Translations under genes and position numbers: made by a program
Notes under the pieces: model-generated
Database searches by the model: none
What the model was told of the DNA's origin: nothing
What the model saw: the letters and a program-made list of their open reading frames with translations, nothing else
From: Sipunculus nudus
Lineage: Eukaryota; Annelida; Sipuncula; Golfingiida; Sipunculidae
NCBI GenBank assembly: GCA_026874595.1
Contig: CM049306.1
Span: 31,485,519-31,549,518 of the forward strand
Direction: 5' to 3'
DNA: 64,000 nt
Part shown: positions 1 to 12,100 of the stretch, piece after piece
Position numbering within the stretch: the first letter of the stretch is position 1
How the letters are laid out: each line of letters begins with the position of its first letter

Positions 1-751
1 TCCGCATTACCTATACTCATCAATAAATACACGAGAATGGACAACGAAATTCATTTCTGTCTTACAGAACTTTATTTGTTCCCAAACTATAAGAGATGGA
101 TAAAAGATCAGTGGGAGAATCGAGGTTGGGCGGGGGGGGGGGGGGGTAGCTGAAGATCAGTAACCACGACAGTAACAAGAAGTCTAGTTATTATCTCAAA
201 CAATGCACACACTGCAGGTGGAGATATTGGTTTATGACAGTCACCTTCTTATCCTTTTGCTGATCATTCTGCAACCTTTTTCATCCGATTTAATTGATGC
301 TCACTCAGGATAAACCTTTGAATGGTCAGATAAATTTGACTATCTTATAGTTACCTCGGCCTTTTTTCAAGGTAACAAGGTTAAAAAATGCGATTTTTTA
401 GATCTTCAATGTCGATTTTCTTATAATTGAAACAGACAAATAAATGGAAACCCTACTATATGGTCTGGTTCCCAACTTTTCTGGGGGTTCCAATTTGAAT
501 TCACTCGTGTGGAACTATATAAGCTAGATGACTCAACACTTTCCAGTTAGGATATGTTTCCAGAAAAAAAATTATTTGATCTAGAGAGCTGGTATTTTAC
601 ACATATGTCGTTTACCATGTAGAAGTGCAATGGTACGTTTGGTAGCGATATCTTTAAAAGTGTTTGGAATATTTTGCTAATACGAAAATGTGACGTTAGC
701 ATTTCTGCTTTACCAAAATAAAGTTCATCCAGACCATTAGAGATTGACATT
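1..751. other. Unique flank left of the tandem duplication
   Basis: The stretch is AT-rich with a G homopolymer of about 16-18 near 130-146. I see no credible gene, RNA or mobile element in it. Confidence 0.4.
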
Positions 752-1104
752 ATGCTAGATCAGTTGGAATATCCCCCAGTCGAGAATCGGTGGGTGGGGA
801 GGGGGGCATGGAGATAGGTCGAGATCTGTAACAGTAATATGACGTAGAACACTACGTACCAATACAGCAGCATCACATATTCGGTAGTAGGAGCAGTTTG
901 CAAATACTAGGAGTCCAAAATGACAGGGTTTAGAATGGTTGTAGAAATTGTATCAATTTTTGCTGTCATTCTGGGAAATCTTGTTTCTTTATTTTACAAC
1001 AGTTTACTACGATTAACAGATCAAAAATCAGGTTCCACCAAACAGATTGGAAGAGCTGTGTAAACGCTTGCCTATATAGCCTAGGCATTATATTAAAATA
1101 ACAG

Positions 1105-1700
1105 GGTCTACATCTTCGCTTCCGTCAGATTGGTTAACGCTACGTGTCGACTTGTACATGAGGTGCGGATACGGATGCGGAAACGGATGTGGATACGTTT
1201 TCGTTTGTGTCCGTTTATACGCTTGCAAATGCGGTGTTGCTTTCAGCATATCGGAATGGTCCCAAGATTTCAACTTGGCACAGGAGGAGATTATTATAAA
1301 TGTTGCAACTAAACAATGACAGAAGTATCCGGCGGTAATCGAACCCTCGATCCGTCCTGATTCTTTTTTTATACTCGTCTCTATCATACGACCCGTCATG
1401 TGCCTGTGTTGTCCTGTTTTTAAAAATGTTCTCATGTACTACAAATCGGCATTCTAAGGAATGCAAGACTGAAAATCGTGTCTGCAATCACTTGTTCGGC
1501 AAATATTTCCCGCTTCATTCATGAATTTTCTCTGATGAATACGCTGATGAATAAGGATTATGTGTCGGATCCACACCAAAATCTAATCGGTTCTTCATTG
1601 GCCCATTCTCAAAATGGATTGAAAATGTTATGACATTCCGTTCATGAATGCGTGAATTGTGTTGTGAACAAATTTATAAAGCGTGAAGACGTTATTAAGC
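1105..1700. repeat. Dispersed repeat with tRNA-like B box, copy 1
   Basis: The same sequence occurs in the duplicate unit (about 7360-7930) and, diverged, at about 42205-42700. The best-kept block is GGAGGAGATTATTATAAATG. The minus strand contains GGGTTCGATTACC near 1336-1348, close to a pol III B box, so a tRNA-derived SINE is possible. Overlapping ORFs in this block are not judged to be genes. Confidence 0.6.
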
Positions 1701-1794
1701 CTCAGACGTCAATTCCATCTTAATGCCTCCATATTTAAAACTGTATATATTCTTACACAAAAGTAAAGTAAATTTAACATTTTTAAACAAATAA

Positions 1795-1955
1795 ATGGAT
1801 CCGCGTGAATTCCTAGCCGGCCCAGCCGTCTAAGACACTTAGGAGCGTCGATCTATATATATGCTTATAGAGAAGTAAAGTCAGGTTCCAGATTGTACAC
1901 ATTTAAATGGGTCGGATGAATTCCTGGCCGGCCCAGCCGTCTTAGAATATGTCTC
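1795..1955. repeat. Direct repeat around GCCGGCCCAGCCGTCT
   Basis: Two copies of GAATTCCTRGCCGGCCCAGC lie about 112 bp apart, each beside AT-rich sequence. The block is followed by a GGACTGACACGATGATAACT tail of the type that ends other repeats in the window (compare 17840-17880). It is duplicated at about 8045-8200. Confidence 0.5.
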
Positions 1956-2513
1956 TGACAAAAGTACGGAAGGAGGGACTGACACGATGATAACTATAGG
2001 GTACCGCTTGTTAAGCGAGTTCATACAGTAAAACATATATTATCCGAATACCATTGATTATACCTACGTCAAGGGGCTAATACGTTAAGGCTGATACAAT
2101 ATATCATCAAAGCACTATGAAATGCCATAATTCTAAATGTATAATCAGCCAAAATATTTGGTGTTCTCTAATGCCGAAATCAAGGTAGAATTGTAAATTG
2201 TACAAGGTACCAAACTTATTTTTTTCTACCGCTTAAGATGCAGTTTACAATATACCCTTCTCTATTTTTTAGAGTTATAGGTCTTCATTTATATACAAAT
2301 AAAATTAAGAATTACTGGAATCTCTGCATTTAAATGTAAATGCATCATTTTAAAATGTAAATGCAAAGGCACTTGCTGTGAATCCATCCCTGATATAGGC
2401 TGATAAAATAATAACGGGGTACTAATTAGTAAACGGAAACACATAGAGAGAAGCAAGTACATGTAGATAAAATATCAAACATGAATACACCGTTATCAGT
2501 TTAACCACTCCCG

Positions 2514-2519
2514 TTTATT
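2514..2519 (-). terminator. Candidate polyadenylation signal, distal terminal exon
   Basis: AATAAA on the minus strand lies about 200 bp past the stop codon of the 2715-2908 exon and matches the signal at 8772-8777 in the other unit. Confidence 0.35.
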
Positions 2520-2714
2520 AAGCAATACTTTCATTCAGTTTCCTTGGTTACTTGGCATCAAGTATTATGATTTAAGTAGGCCTAGCCCAATTATCAGTAT
2601 CTACTGATTCGGGTTATCACGGCAAATAAAACGGCATATGGATCAACTTTGGATAAACTATGGATCCTTTTAACCACCCCTATAAAGAACAATAACTTCA
2701 TTCAATTTCCATTT

Positions 2715-2908
2715 TTATTTGGCATCACGTGTCACCTCGACTGCGCGACCAACTTTCAGCAATGAAACTTCGTCCCAGTACTTGGCAACAAACTGCATGC
2801 CAACCGGCAGACCCTCGGAAAATCCTGCGTTGATGCTGAGGGCTGGGTGACCGGTCCCGTTGAATGGACAGGTGTTTGCATTGTTTTCAAACGATGCCTT
2901 CAAGTATT
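2715..2908 (-). CDS. Duplicate amidase terminal exon, distal copy
   Basis: This exact-length copy (194 bp) of the last amidase exon arose with duplication unit A. It keeps an open frame, a TATTTTTAG acceptor and the stop codon, and its protein is identical to the 8973-9166 exon. It could act as an alternative last exon of the same gene by skipping the proximal one (intron about 15 kb), or be a relic kept intact because the duplication is young. No other amidase exon lies between the two copies. A candidate AATAAA signal is at 2514-2519. Confidence 0.8.
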
Positions 2909-3664
2909 CTAAAAATATACAATGTATTTCTGAAAGAAACATATATATACACCCACACATATATATATATATATCTTTATTCGTACAAGGAAGTAGAGTA
3001 CATTATATGATATCAATAGAAATATGAAATAAATGAAAGATATACAGAAAGAAGGAAAGTAAAAATAAAAGTTCAGTCCATACCTATTACAAAATCGGTT
3101 GATTATAAATCAGTTAACGTTTTATCCTCAGGTCAAGTGTGAGGTACATATCAATTCTGAACGAAAATCTAAATTAATGGATGTTGTTACCATAATAGAC
3201 TGTCTCTTAAATATCTGTAGATTTCTAATGCCGCGTTGTATCCCATGGTTGTGAATCTGACTTTCCAGGTATCGTTAGTTGCCTCATATTACACCAATTG
3301 AGGTATAATGAGCTCTCTTTATAATAACAGAATTTAACACGGACATTAACAATGGTTCCTGGTACGTCGGATGTAAGGTCATTTATGAAAGGAAAGCAGA
3401 TTTATCGTTGGTAGATAAGTAGATAAAAGACAAGTCCAATTCTCTTTGGTGGATAAATATCCTTCTGAATGATTAGCAAAGAAAAAAATGTCTACGGAGT
3501 AAAAAAAATATGAGTCTCAGAGAACCAGCGACCTATCTTGCTCTCCATAATTAATCAAACTAAATTCATTGTGGTAATTTACCTATACAAAAAACAAAAC
3601 GGCGATATAAGATAAAGAAAAGCATTTTCATAATTTGTGATATAACAGTTACCAACGGAAAATT

Positions 3665-3735
3665 ATCCTGGACAATTACCTCTTAGACAATTACCCCATA
3701 GACAATTACTCCCTTGACAATTACCCCATGGTAAC
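3665..3735. repeat. Short tandem repeat of GACAATTACC units
   Basis: Four imperfect units of about 18 bp (GACAATTACCCCATA-like) follow each other. The same array is present in unit B at about 9925-9990. Confidence 0.7.
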
Positions 3736-3984
3736 ATCATACCAAATTAAGTGCTATAAAATATATATACTTTTCAGGTTCTGCTAAGTGCAGGGTTGCG
3801 TAAAAAAGTGATATAGCTTTTATAAGCTAAAAAGAGAGTATTGAACAATATGCGGAATACGAAATGGACATTTACTGTAATTAGTCTCTGTAATTACTGT
3901 AATAACAGCCTTTCAGAGTTGTTTAAATTGAGACAGACTACTTTCAGTTTAAGTTTCTAGATCAGCGTTCACTCTAAAAAATGA

Positions 3985-4165
3985 CGTTTCACAGATGTTT
4001 TACATGATGTTTATTATGTTTTGTATGCAAACATGTTTCAATTTTAAACATGTTTCAAAACATGTTTCACCGTTTGTTTCAGAATAGAGTCCATTGAAAC
4101 ATCATGCTATGTCGTTACATGTGTGAAACATGTCTAATACATGTTTTAAGACATGTCTCGCGCGG
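3985..4165. repeat. Cluster of AAACATGTTT palindromes (unit A)
   Basis: The stretch repeats ACATGTTT and its complement at close, irregular spacing, flanked by TTTCA or TGAAA. The copy in unit B is at about 10240-10415. A related, longer array is at 15880-16310. Confidence 0.65.
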
Positions 4166-5224
4166 AAAATTACATTTCACTTGTTAAATCGCCGTTATTT
4201 TTTGCCACTGATCACATGACCGGATATTCTCCCCATTCATATGATAAACTGATTGCCAGTGATCGCGGGAAAGATGAAAACTTCCGAGAAAACGGAACGT
4301 GATTTTGAGCAATTACCAGGTCCACCTTGGATGATGTTCAGTCTTGGGCGCAGAGAAGGTTTCCTGTAGCAACCCAAAATATAATTTGCCAGAAATTAAA
4401 AGGTGAGTCAAACGTTTAGTTTGTGAACAGTATATATATTCATAATATCGCTCATAGAGATACAAATATTCATGCTTTATATAAATTACAACGACATTTT
4501 ACCTTCACAAGAATTAATATGCAATGTAAAGTACAAACCACCATTCAAATACAGTAATGTCACTTATGAGACAATTCATATACAAGGGTATGTACAGGAT
4601 TTTGGAAAGATGGGTGGGGGGGGGGGAATCTCCAAAATAAAGTCCTTACTTTTCAAAAGCTGATGGGATACAGCCCTCTGAAGGGCCATTAATTCACTGG
4701 TTGTCATTGTAAAGGGGGGGGGGGCTTTCTTGACCCCTTGGAACCCCCAATCCCACAATGCCACGCCCCTGAACATAAGACTTTCCAGTGCACTTATTCC
4801 ATGTGAGTCCAGAACACAAGTAAGTAGTAGCGTCAAAACAAAATTCAATTTGGTTCGGCATAACCATGACCCATCTTTGGGTGCATTGTGGACCCAAGTA
4901 TACATGTATAGGCTGCTGAGTAGGTAAGATATTTATTTATCAAATGTGATGCATGATGAAAATTTTGCTGTTTCAAGAAGTAGGCTGTGCAAAGATAATT
5001 TTGTTAAATTTTTCAAGGCAGTTTTACTGAAACCTTGAATTCGAAGATGAATAAGGAAGACATAAGTAATTTGTGATCAGAATGATAAAATGAGCAAATT
5101 CAAAACCTGTAATTATGTACAATATCATATTTGTGTAGATTAAAATCTGCAGCATGTTCAAAAATTACCTCATGAGCACATCATAAACAAAATGGTTATT
5201 TATGCATCTTATCAATGCTGAATA

Positions 5225-6050
5225 TGTGTACCTGGGTGGTGATGGTGGAATAGGTTCCACAGTAACAAGGCTGGATGTGTGAATGGAGTCCAGGGTACCA
5301 ATGCTTGATGTGTGGTGCTTGTGGATTTGGTCAAGGGTACCATGGCTGGGTGTGTGTACATGGGTGTTGGTGGAACTGGGTTCAGAGTACCAAGTCTGGA
5401 TGTGTGAATACATGACTGGTGGTGAACTTAGGTCCAGGGTACCAAGGCTGGATGAATGTACATGGGTGTTGGTGGAATGGGGTTCAGGGTACCAAGAATG
5501 GATGTGTGCAAATTTGTAGTGTTAGGGGAATAGGGTCCAGGGTACCAGTGCTGGATGCATGCATATGGGTGGTGCTTGTGGAATAGGGTTCAGGATACCA
5601 AGTCTGGATGTGTGAAAACATGATTGGTGGTGGTACCAAGGCTGGTTGTGTGCAGACGGTGTTGATGGAACTGGGTCTAGGGTACTAAGGCTGGATGTGT
5701 GATTACATGGCTGGTAATGGACTGGAGTCAAGGGTACAAAGGCTGGATGTGTGATCATGGATGTTTGTGGAACGTGGTCCAGGGTACAAAGGCTGGATAT
5801 GTGTACATGAGGTTGCTGGAATTGGGTCAAGGGTATCAAGGTTGGATGTGTGTACATGGGTGTTGGTAGAATGGAGTCCAGGGTACCAAGGCTGGATGTG
5901 TGTACATGGATGTTGGTGGTGGGACTGCTTTGGATACCCAGGCTGGATGGGTAAATATTGGTGGTGGGATGGTTTCCAGGGTACCAAGGCTGGATGTGGG
6001 TATATTGGTGGTAATGGTGGTATAGTGGTTCCAGTTTACCCTGGAGTGAA
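5225..6050. repeat. 51-bp minisatellite, longer array (unit A)
   Basis: About 16 imperfect units of roughly 51 bp repeat the cores GGGTACCAAGGCTGGATGTG and TACATGGGTGTTGGTGGAA. Because 51 is a multiple of three, frames stay open on both strands and give repetitive ORFs rich in Trp/Gly or His/Pro. These are by-products of the array, not supported genes. Confidence 0.9.
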
Positions 6051-7359
6051 TTTGGGGAGAGAATGAATATTTAATTTAGTAATTCTTGCTTCACTTTATC
6101 CAATTTTTTATTATTACACAAGTATGCAAATTTTTCCCTCTTGTATAATTTTTGGTAATAGTTTAAGTTTTCTAGTTGAACATATTTGCAGGTAATATAT
6201 TTTTAATCATTGATTAAATATAAAGTACATGTGATGTTTTATTTTGTTATTGTCAATGCCACTGAATTATTAAATAACAGATGCTTGCAACATATTTTGC
6301 TAACCAGCAGCTTTATATTCCTTAGGGGCCTTTGATTCAATTGTTGTAAGCATTCATATTATTCCATTAAAGAGGTATAACTTTTAGAGGCCTTATTCTT
6401 ATATATCATCATTATGTTACCAGGTGTAAACAATATTTGAATAATATGTAAGAAGTGGACATTTTCATTTTATAAAAAGAAACCTCCATATAAATAACTG
6501 TTATAAATTCTTTTTGGACTTGTGTCAGTATCTAGCTGATGCAGTGCATTCCATGCAGCTGCATGCATGTTTAAGAACTGTCAGCTGTGTTGCTGACAGT
6601 TAATACTATTTCATCTTTTTCTCGAAACTGACTGTGGAAATAACACAATTTAGCTACTGATAAATTGCTACACCTTTTTCAGAAAGATGTCAAAGAAGAT
6701 TCATTTTGTACACAAGAGGGTACAGAACTAACACCCGTTTTATCATAGACAATGGAGAAGTGAGGTCAGGTGCTATTTTGAGTAACTCCATGAAGATATG
6801 TTCATTTGGGAATGGTTCAGTATGGAAAACCTCGTACCTACTTCGCACTCTGTTCTTAATATAACTAACCCAGCACAATACATGCATCTTCTTAACCCAC
6901 TTCAGGAAGAGTGTCTTGAAAATAAAGTGCCCAATAAGGAAAAGTCAACTTCTTCCACAGTTTGTGGCTGCATTAAAATAATTTAGTATTTGATTCTTTT
7001 GTTTCATGCTAGTTCAGTTGGAATATCCCCCAGTCGAGAATCGGTGGGTGGGGAGGGGGGGGGGGAGATAGGTCGAGATCTGTAACAGTAATATGACGTA
7101 GAACACCACGTACCAATACAGCAGCATCACATATTCGGTAGTAGGAGCAGTTTGCAAATACTAGGAGTCCAAAATGACAGGGTTTAGAGTGGTTGTAGAA
7201 ATTGTATCAATTTTTGCTGTTATTCTGGGAAATCTTGTTTCTTTATTTTACAACAGTTTACTACGATTAACAGATCAAAAACCAGGTTCCACCAAACAGA
7301 TTGGAAGAGCTGTGTAAACGCTTGCCTATATAGCCTAGGCATTATTTTAAAATAACAGG

Positions 7360-7930
7360 GTCTACATCTCCGCTTCCGTCAGATTGGTTAACGCTACGCG
7401 TCGACTTGTACATGAGGTGCGGATACGGATGCGGAAACGGATGTGGATACGTTTTCGTTTGTGTCCGTTTATACGCTTGCAAATGCGGTGTTGCTTTCAG
7501 CATATCGGAATGGTCCCAAGATTTCAACTTGGCACAGGAGGAGATTATTATAAATGTTGCAACTAAACAATGACAGAAGTATCCGGCGGTAATCGAACCC
7601 TCGATCCGTCCTGATTCTTTTTTTTTATACTCGTGTCTATCATACGACCCGTCATGTGCCTGTGTTGTCCTGTTTTTAAAAATGTTCTCATGTACTACAA
7701 ATCGGCATTCTAAGGAATGCAAGACTGAAAATCGTGTCTGCAATCACTTGTTCGGCAAATATATCCCGCTTCATTCATGAATTTTCTCTGATGAATACGC
7801 TGATGAATAAGGATTATGTGTCGGATCCACACCAAAATCTAATCGGTTCTTCATTGGCCCATTCTCAAAATGGATTGAAAATGTTATGACACTCCGTTCA
7901 TGAATGCGTGAATTGTGTTGTGAACAAATT
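7360..7930. repeat. Dispersed repeat with tRNA-like B box, copy 2
   Basis: This is the duplicate of the 1105-1700 repeat, carried along by the segmental duplication. Confidence 0.6.
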
Positions 7931-8771
7931 TATAAAGCGTGAAGACGTTATTAAGCCTCAGACGTCAATTCCATCTTAATGCCTCCATATTTAAAACTGT
8001 ATATATGCTTGCACAAAAGTAAAGTAAATTTGACATTTTTAAACAAATAAATGGATCCGCGTGAATTCCTAGCCGGCCCAGCCGTCTAAGACACTTCTGA
8101 GCGTCGATCTATATATATGCTTATAGAGAAGTAAAGTCAGGTTCCAGATTTGTACACATTTAAATGGGTCGGATGAATTCCTGGCCGGCCCAGCCGTCTA
8201 AGAATATGTCTCTGACAAAAGTACGGAAGGAGGGACTGACACGATGATAACTATAGGGTACCGCTTGTTAAGCGAGTTCATACAGTAAAACATATATTAT
8301 CCGAATACCATTGATTATACCTACGTCAAGGGGCTAATACGTTAAGGCTGATACAAGATATCATCAAAGCACTATGAAATGCCATAATTCTAAATGTATA
8401 ATCAGCCAAAATATTTGGTGTTCTCTAATGCCGAAATCAAGGTAGAATTGTAAATTGTACAAGGTACCAAACTTATTTTTTTCTACCGCTTAAGATGCAG
8501 TTTACAATATACCCTTGTCTATTTTTTTAGAGTTATAGGTCTTCATTTATATACAAATAAAATTAAGAATTACTGGAAGCTCTGCATTTAAATGTAAATG
8601 CATCATTTTAAAATGTAAATGCAAAGGCACTTGCTGTGAATCCATCCCTGATATAGGCTGATAAAATAATAACGGGGTACTAATTAGTAAACGGAAACAC
8701 ATAGAGAGAAGGAAGTACATGTAGATAAAATATCAAACATGAATACACCGTTATCAGTTTAACCACTCCCG

Positions 8772-8777
8772 TTTATT
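8772..8777 (-). terminator. Candidate polyadenylation signal, proximal terminal exon
   Basis: AATAAA on the minus strand lies about 200 bp past the stop codon of the proximal terminal exon. The equivalent hexamer is at 2514-2519 in the other duplication unit. Use of the site is inferred, not shown. Confidence 0.4.
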
Positions 8778-8972
8778 AAGCAATACTTTCATTCAGTTTC
8801 CTTGGTTACTTGGCATCAAGTATTATGACTTAAGTAGGCCTAGCCCAATTATCAGTATCTACTGATTCGGGTTATCACGGCAAATAAAACGGCATATGGA
8901 TCAACTTTGGATAAACTATGGATCCTTTTAACCACCCCTATAAAGAACAATAACTTCATTCAATTTCCATTT

Positions 8973-9166
8973 TTATTTGGCATCACGTGTCACCTCGACT
9001 GCGCGACCAACTTTCAGCAATGAAACTTCGTCCCAGTACTTGGCAACAAACTGCATGCCAACCGGCAGACCCTCGGAAAATCCTGCGTTGATGCTGAGGG
9101 CTGGGTGACCGGTCCCGTTGAATGGACAGGTGTTTGCATTGTTTTCAAACGATGCCTTCAAGTATT
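8973..9166 (-). CDS. Amidase terminal exon, proximal copy (residues 449-512)
   Basis: The exon encodes [19 protein letters not shown], then [15 protein letters not shown] and a stop: the C-terminal AS block with the PxxxTGHPALS and GLPVGMQ motifs. The acceptor ATATTTTCAG is strong. It lies in duplication unit B, and its predicted protein is identical to the copy at 2715-2908. The sequence AATAAA (8972-8977) overlaps the TAA stop. A second AATAAA lies downstream at 8772-8777. Confidence 0.9.
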
Positions 9167-12100
9167 CTGAAAATATACAATGTATTTCTGAAAGATACAT
9201 ATATATACACCCACACACACATATATATATATATCTTTATTCGTACAAGGAAGTAGAGTACATTATATGATATCAATAGAAATATGAAATAAATGAAAGA
9301 TATACAGAAAGAAGGAAAGTAAAAATAAAAGTTCAGTCCATACCTATTACAAAATCGGTTGATTATAAATCAGTTAACGTTTTATCCTCAGGTTAAGTGT
9401 GAGGTACAGTTCAATTCTGAACGAAAATCTAAATTAATGGATGTTGTTACCATAATAGACTGTCTCTTAAATATCTGTAGATTTCTAATGCCGCGTTGTA
9501 TCCCATGGTTGTGAATCTGACTTTCCAGGTATCGTTAGTTGCCTCATATTACACCAATTGAGGTATAATGAGCTCTCTTTATAATAACAGAATTTAACAC
9601 GGACATTAACAATGGTTCCTGGTACGTCGGATGTAAGGTCATTTATGAAAGGAAAGCAGATTTATCGTTGGTAGATAAGTAGATAAAAGACAAGTCCAAT
9701 TCTCTTTGGTGGATAAATATCCTTCTGAATGATTAGCAAAGAAAAAAATGTCTACGGAGTAAAAAAATATGAGTCTCAGAGAACCAGCGACCTATCTTGC
9801 TCTCCATAATTAATCAAACTAAATTCATTGTGGTAATTTACCTATACAAAAAACAAAACGGCGATATAAGATAAAGAAAAGCATTTTCATAATTTGTGAT
9901 ATAACAGTTACCAACGGAAAATTATCCTGGACAATTACCTCTTAGACAATTACCCCATAGACAATTACTCCCTTGACAATTACCCCATGGTAACATCATA
10001 CCAAATTAAGTGCTATAAAATATATATACTTTTCAGGTTCTGCTAAGTGCAGGGTTGCGTAAAAAAGTGATATAGTTTTTATAAGCTAAAAAGAGAGTAT
10101 TGAACAATATGCGGAATACGAAATGGACATTTACTGTAATTAGTCTCTGTAATTACTGTAATAACAGCCTTTCAGAGTTGTTTAGTTTGAGACAGACTAC
10201 TTTCAGTTTAAGTTTCTAGATCAGCGTTCACTCTAAAAAATGACGTTTCACAGATGTTTTACATGATGTTTATTATGTTTTGTATGCAAACATGTTTCAA
10301 TTTTAAACATGTTTCAAAACATGTTTCACCGTTTGTTTCAGAATAGGGTCCATTGAAACATCATGCTATGTCGTTACATGTGTGAAACATGTCTAATACA
10401 TGTTTAAGACATGTCTCGCGCGGAAAATTACATTTCACTTGTTTAACCGCCGTTATTTTTTGCCACTGATCACATGACCGGATATTCTCCCCATTCATAT
10501 GATAAACTGATTGCCAGTGATCGCGGGAAAGATGAAAACTTCCGAGAAAACGGAACGTGATTTTGAGCAATTACCAGGTCCACCTTGGATGATGTTCAGT
10601 CTTGGGCGCAGAGAAGGTTTCCTGTAGCAACCCAAAATATAATTTGCCAGAAATTAAAAGGTGAGTCAAACGTTTAGTTTGTGAACAGTATATATATTCA
10701 TAATATCGCTCATAGAGATACTAATATTCATGCTTTATATAAATTACAACGACATTTTACCTTCACAAGAATTAATATGCAATGTAAAGTACAAACCACC
10801 ATTCAAATACAGTAATGTCACTTATGAGACAATTCATATACAAGGGTATGTACAGGATTTTGGAAAGATGGGTGGGGGGGGGGGGGGGGGGAATCTCCAA
10901 AATAAAGTTCTTACTTTTCAAAAGCTGATGGGATACAGCCCTCTGAAGGGCCAATAATTCACTGGTTGTCATTGTAAAGGGGGGGGGGGGGGCTTTCTTG
11001 ACCCCTTGGAACCCCCAATCCCACAATGCCACGCCCCTGAACATAAGACTTTCCAGTGCACTTATTCCATGTGAGTCCAGAACACAAGTAAGTAGTAGCG
11101 TCAAAACAAAATTCAATTTAGTTCGGCATAACCATGACCCATCTTTGGGTGCATTGTGGACCCAAGTATACATGTATAGGCTGCTGAGTAGGTAAGATAT
11201 TTATTTATAAAATGTGATGCATGATGAAAATTTTGCTGTTTCAAGAAGTAGGCTGTGCAAAGATAATTTTGTTAAATTTTTCAAGGCAGTTTTACTGAAA
11301 CCTTGAATTCGAAGATGAATAAGGAAGACATAAGTAATTTGTGATCAGAATGATAAAATGAGCAAATTCAAAACCTGTAATTATGTACAATATCATATTT
11401 GTGTAGATTAAAATCTGCAGCATGTTCAAACATTACCTCATGAGCACATCATAAACAAAATGGTTATTTATGCATCTTATCAATGCTGAATATGTGTACC
11501 TGGGTGGTGATGGTAGAATAGGTTCCACAGTACCAAGGCTGGATGTGTGAATGGAGTCCAGGGTACCAATGCTTGATGTGTGGTGCTTGTGGATTTTGGT
11601 CAAGGGTACCATGGCTGGGTGTGTGTACATGGGTGTTGGTGGAATGGGGTTCAGGGTACCAAGAATGGATGTGTGCAAATTTGTAGTGTTAGGGGAATAG
11701 GGTCCAGGGTACCAGTGCTGGATGCATGCATATGGGTGGTGCTTGTGGAATAGGGTTCAGGATACCAAGTCTGGATGTGTGAAAACATGACTGGTGGTGG
11801 TACCAAGGCTGGTTGTGTGCATACGGTGTTGATGGAACTGGGTCTAGGGTACTAAGGCTGGATGTGTGATTACATGGCTGGTAATGGACTGGAGTCAAGG
11901 GTACAAAGGCTGGATGTGTGTACATGAGGTTGCTGGAATTGGGTCAAGGGTATCAAGGTTGGATGTGTGTACATGGGTGTTGGTAGAATGGAGTCCAGGG
12001 TACCAAGGCTGGATGTGTGTACATGGATGTTGGTGGTGGGACTGCTTTGGATACCCAGGCTGGATGGGTAAATATTGGTGGTGGGATGGTTTCCAGGGTA

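Larger units (their letters stand above)
752..7005. repeat. Segmental tandem duplication, unit A
   Basis: The sequence from ATGCTAG at 752 to about 7005 recurs with only scattered differences at 7006-13080. Unit A holds the distal amidase terminal exon, a 51-bp minisatellite, an ACATGTTT-rich block and two G tracts. The junction between units sits at a shared ATGCTAG, a short microhomology. The units differ mainly in minisatellite copy number, G-tract length and a roughly 45-bp segment near 6652-6700 that is missing from unit B. Confidence 0.95.

Noticed and set aside
1088-1487. ORFs of 90-115 codons in the duplicated region
   Set aside because: They overlap a dispersed repeat and contain no recognisable motif; the unit B copy merges two of the frames because of an indel.
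3665-3735. Short regularly repeated units suggesting a CRISPR-like array
   Set aside because: The units are tandem with no spacers, and the genome is eukaryotic.
4576-4905. 109-codon minus-strand ORF with a proline run, also at 10772-11173
   Set aside because: The proline run is a G homopolymer read in reverse, overlapping ORFs occur on both strands, and the frame changes with tract length between the two duplication units.
5522-5987. Repetitive His/Pro/Thr-rich ORFs on the minus strand
   Set aside because: They come from the 51-bp minisatellite, whose length is a multiple of three; no start context, splice sites or known domain.
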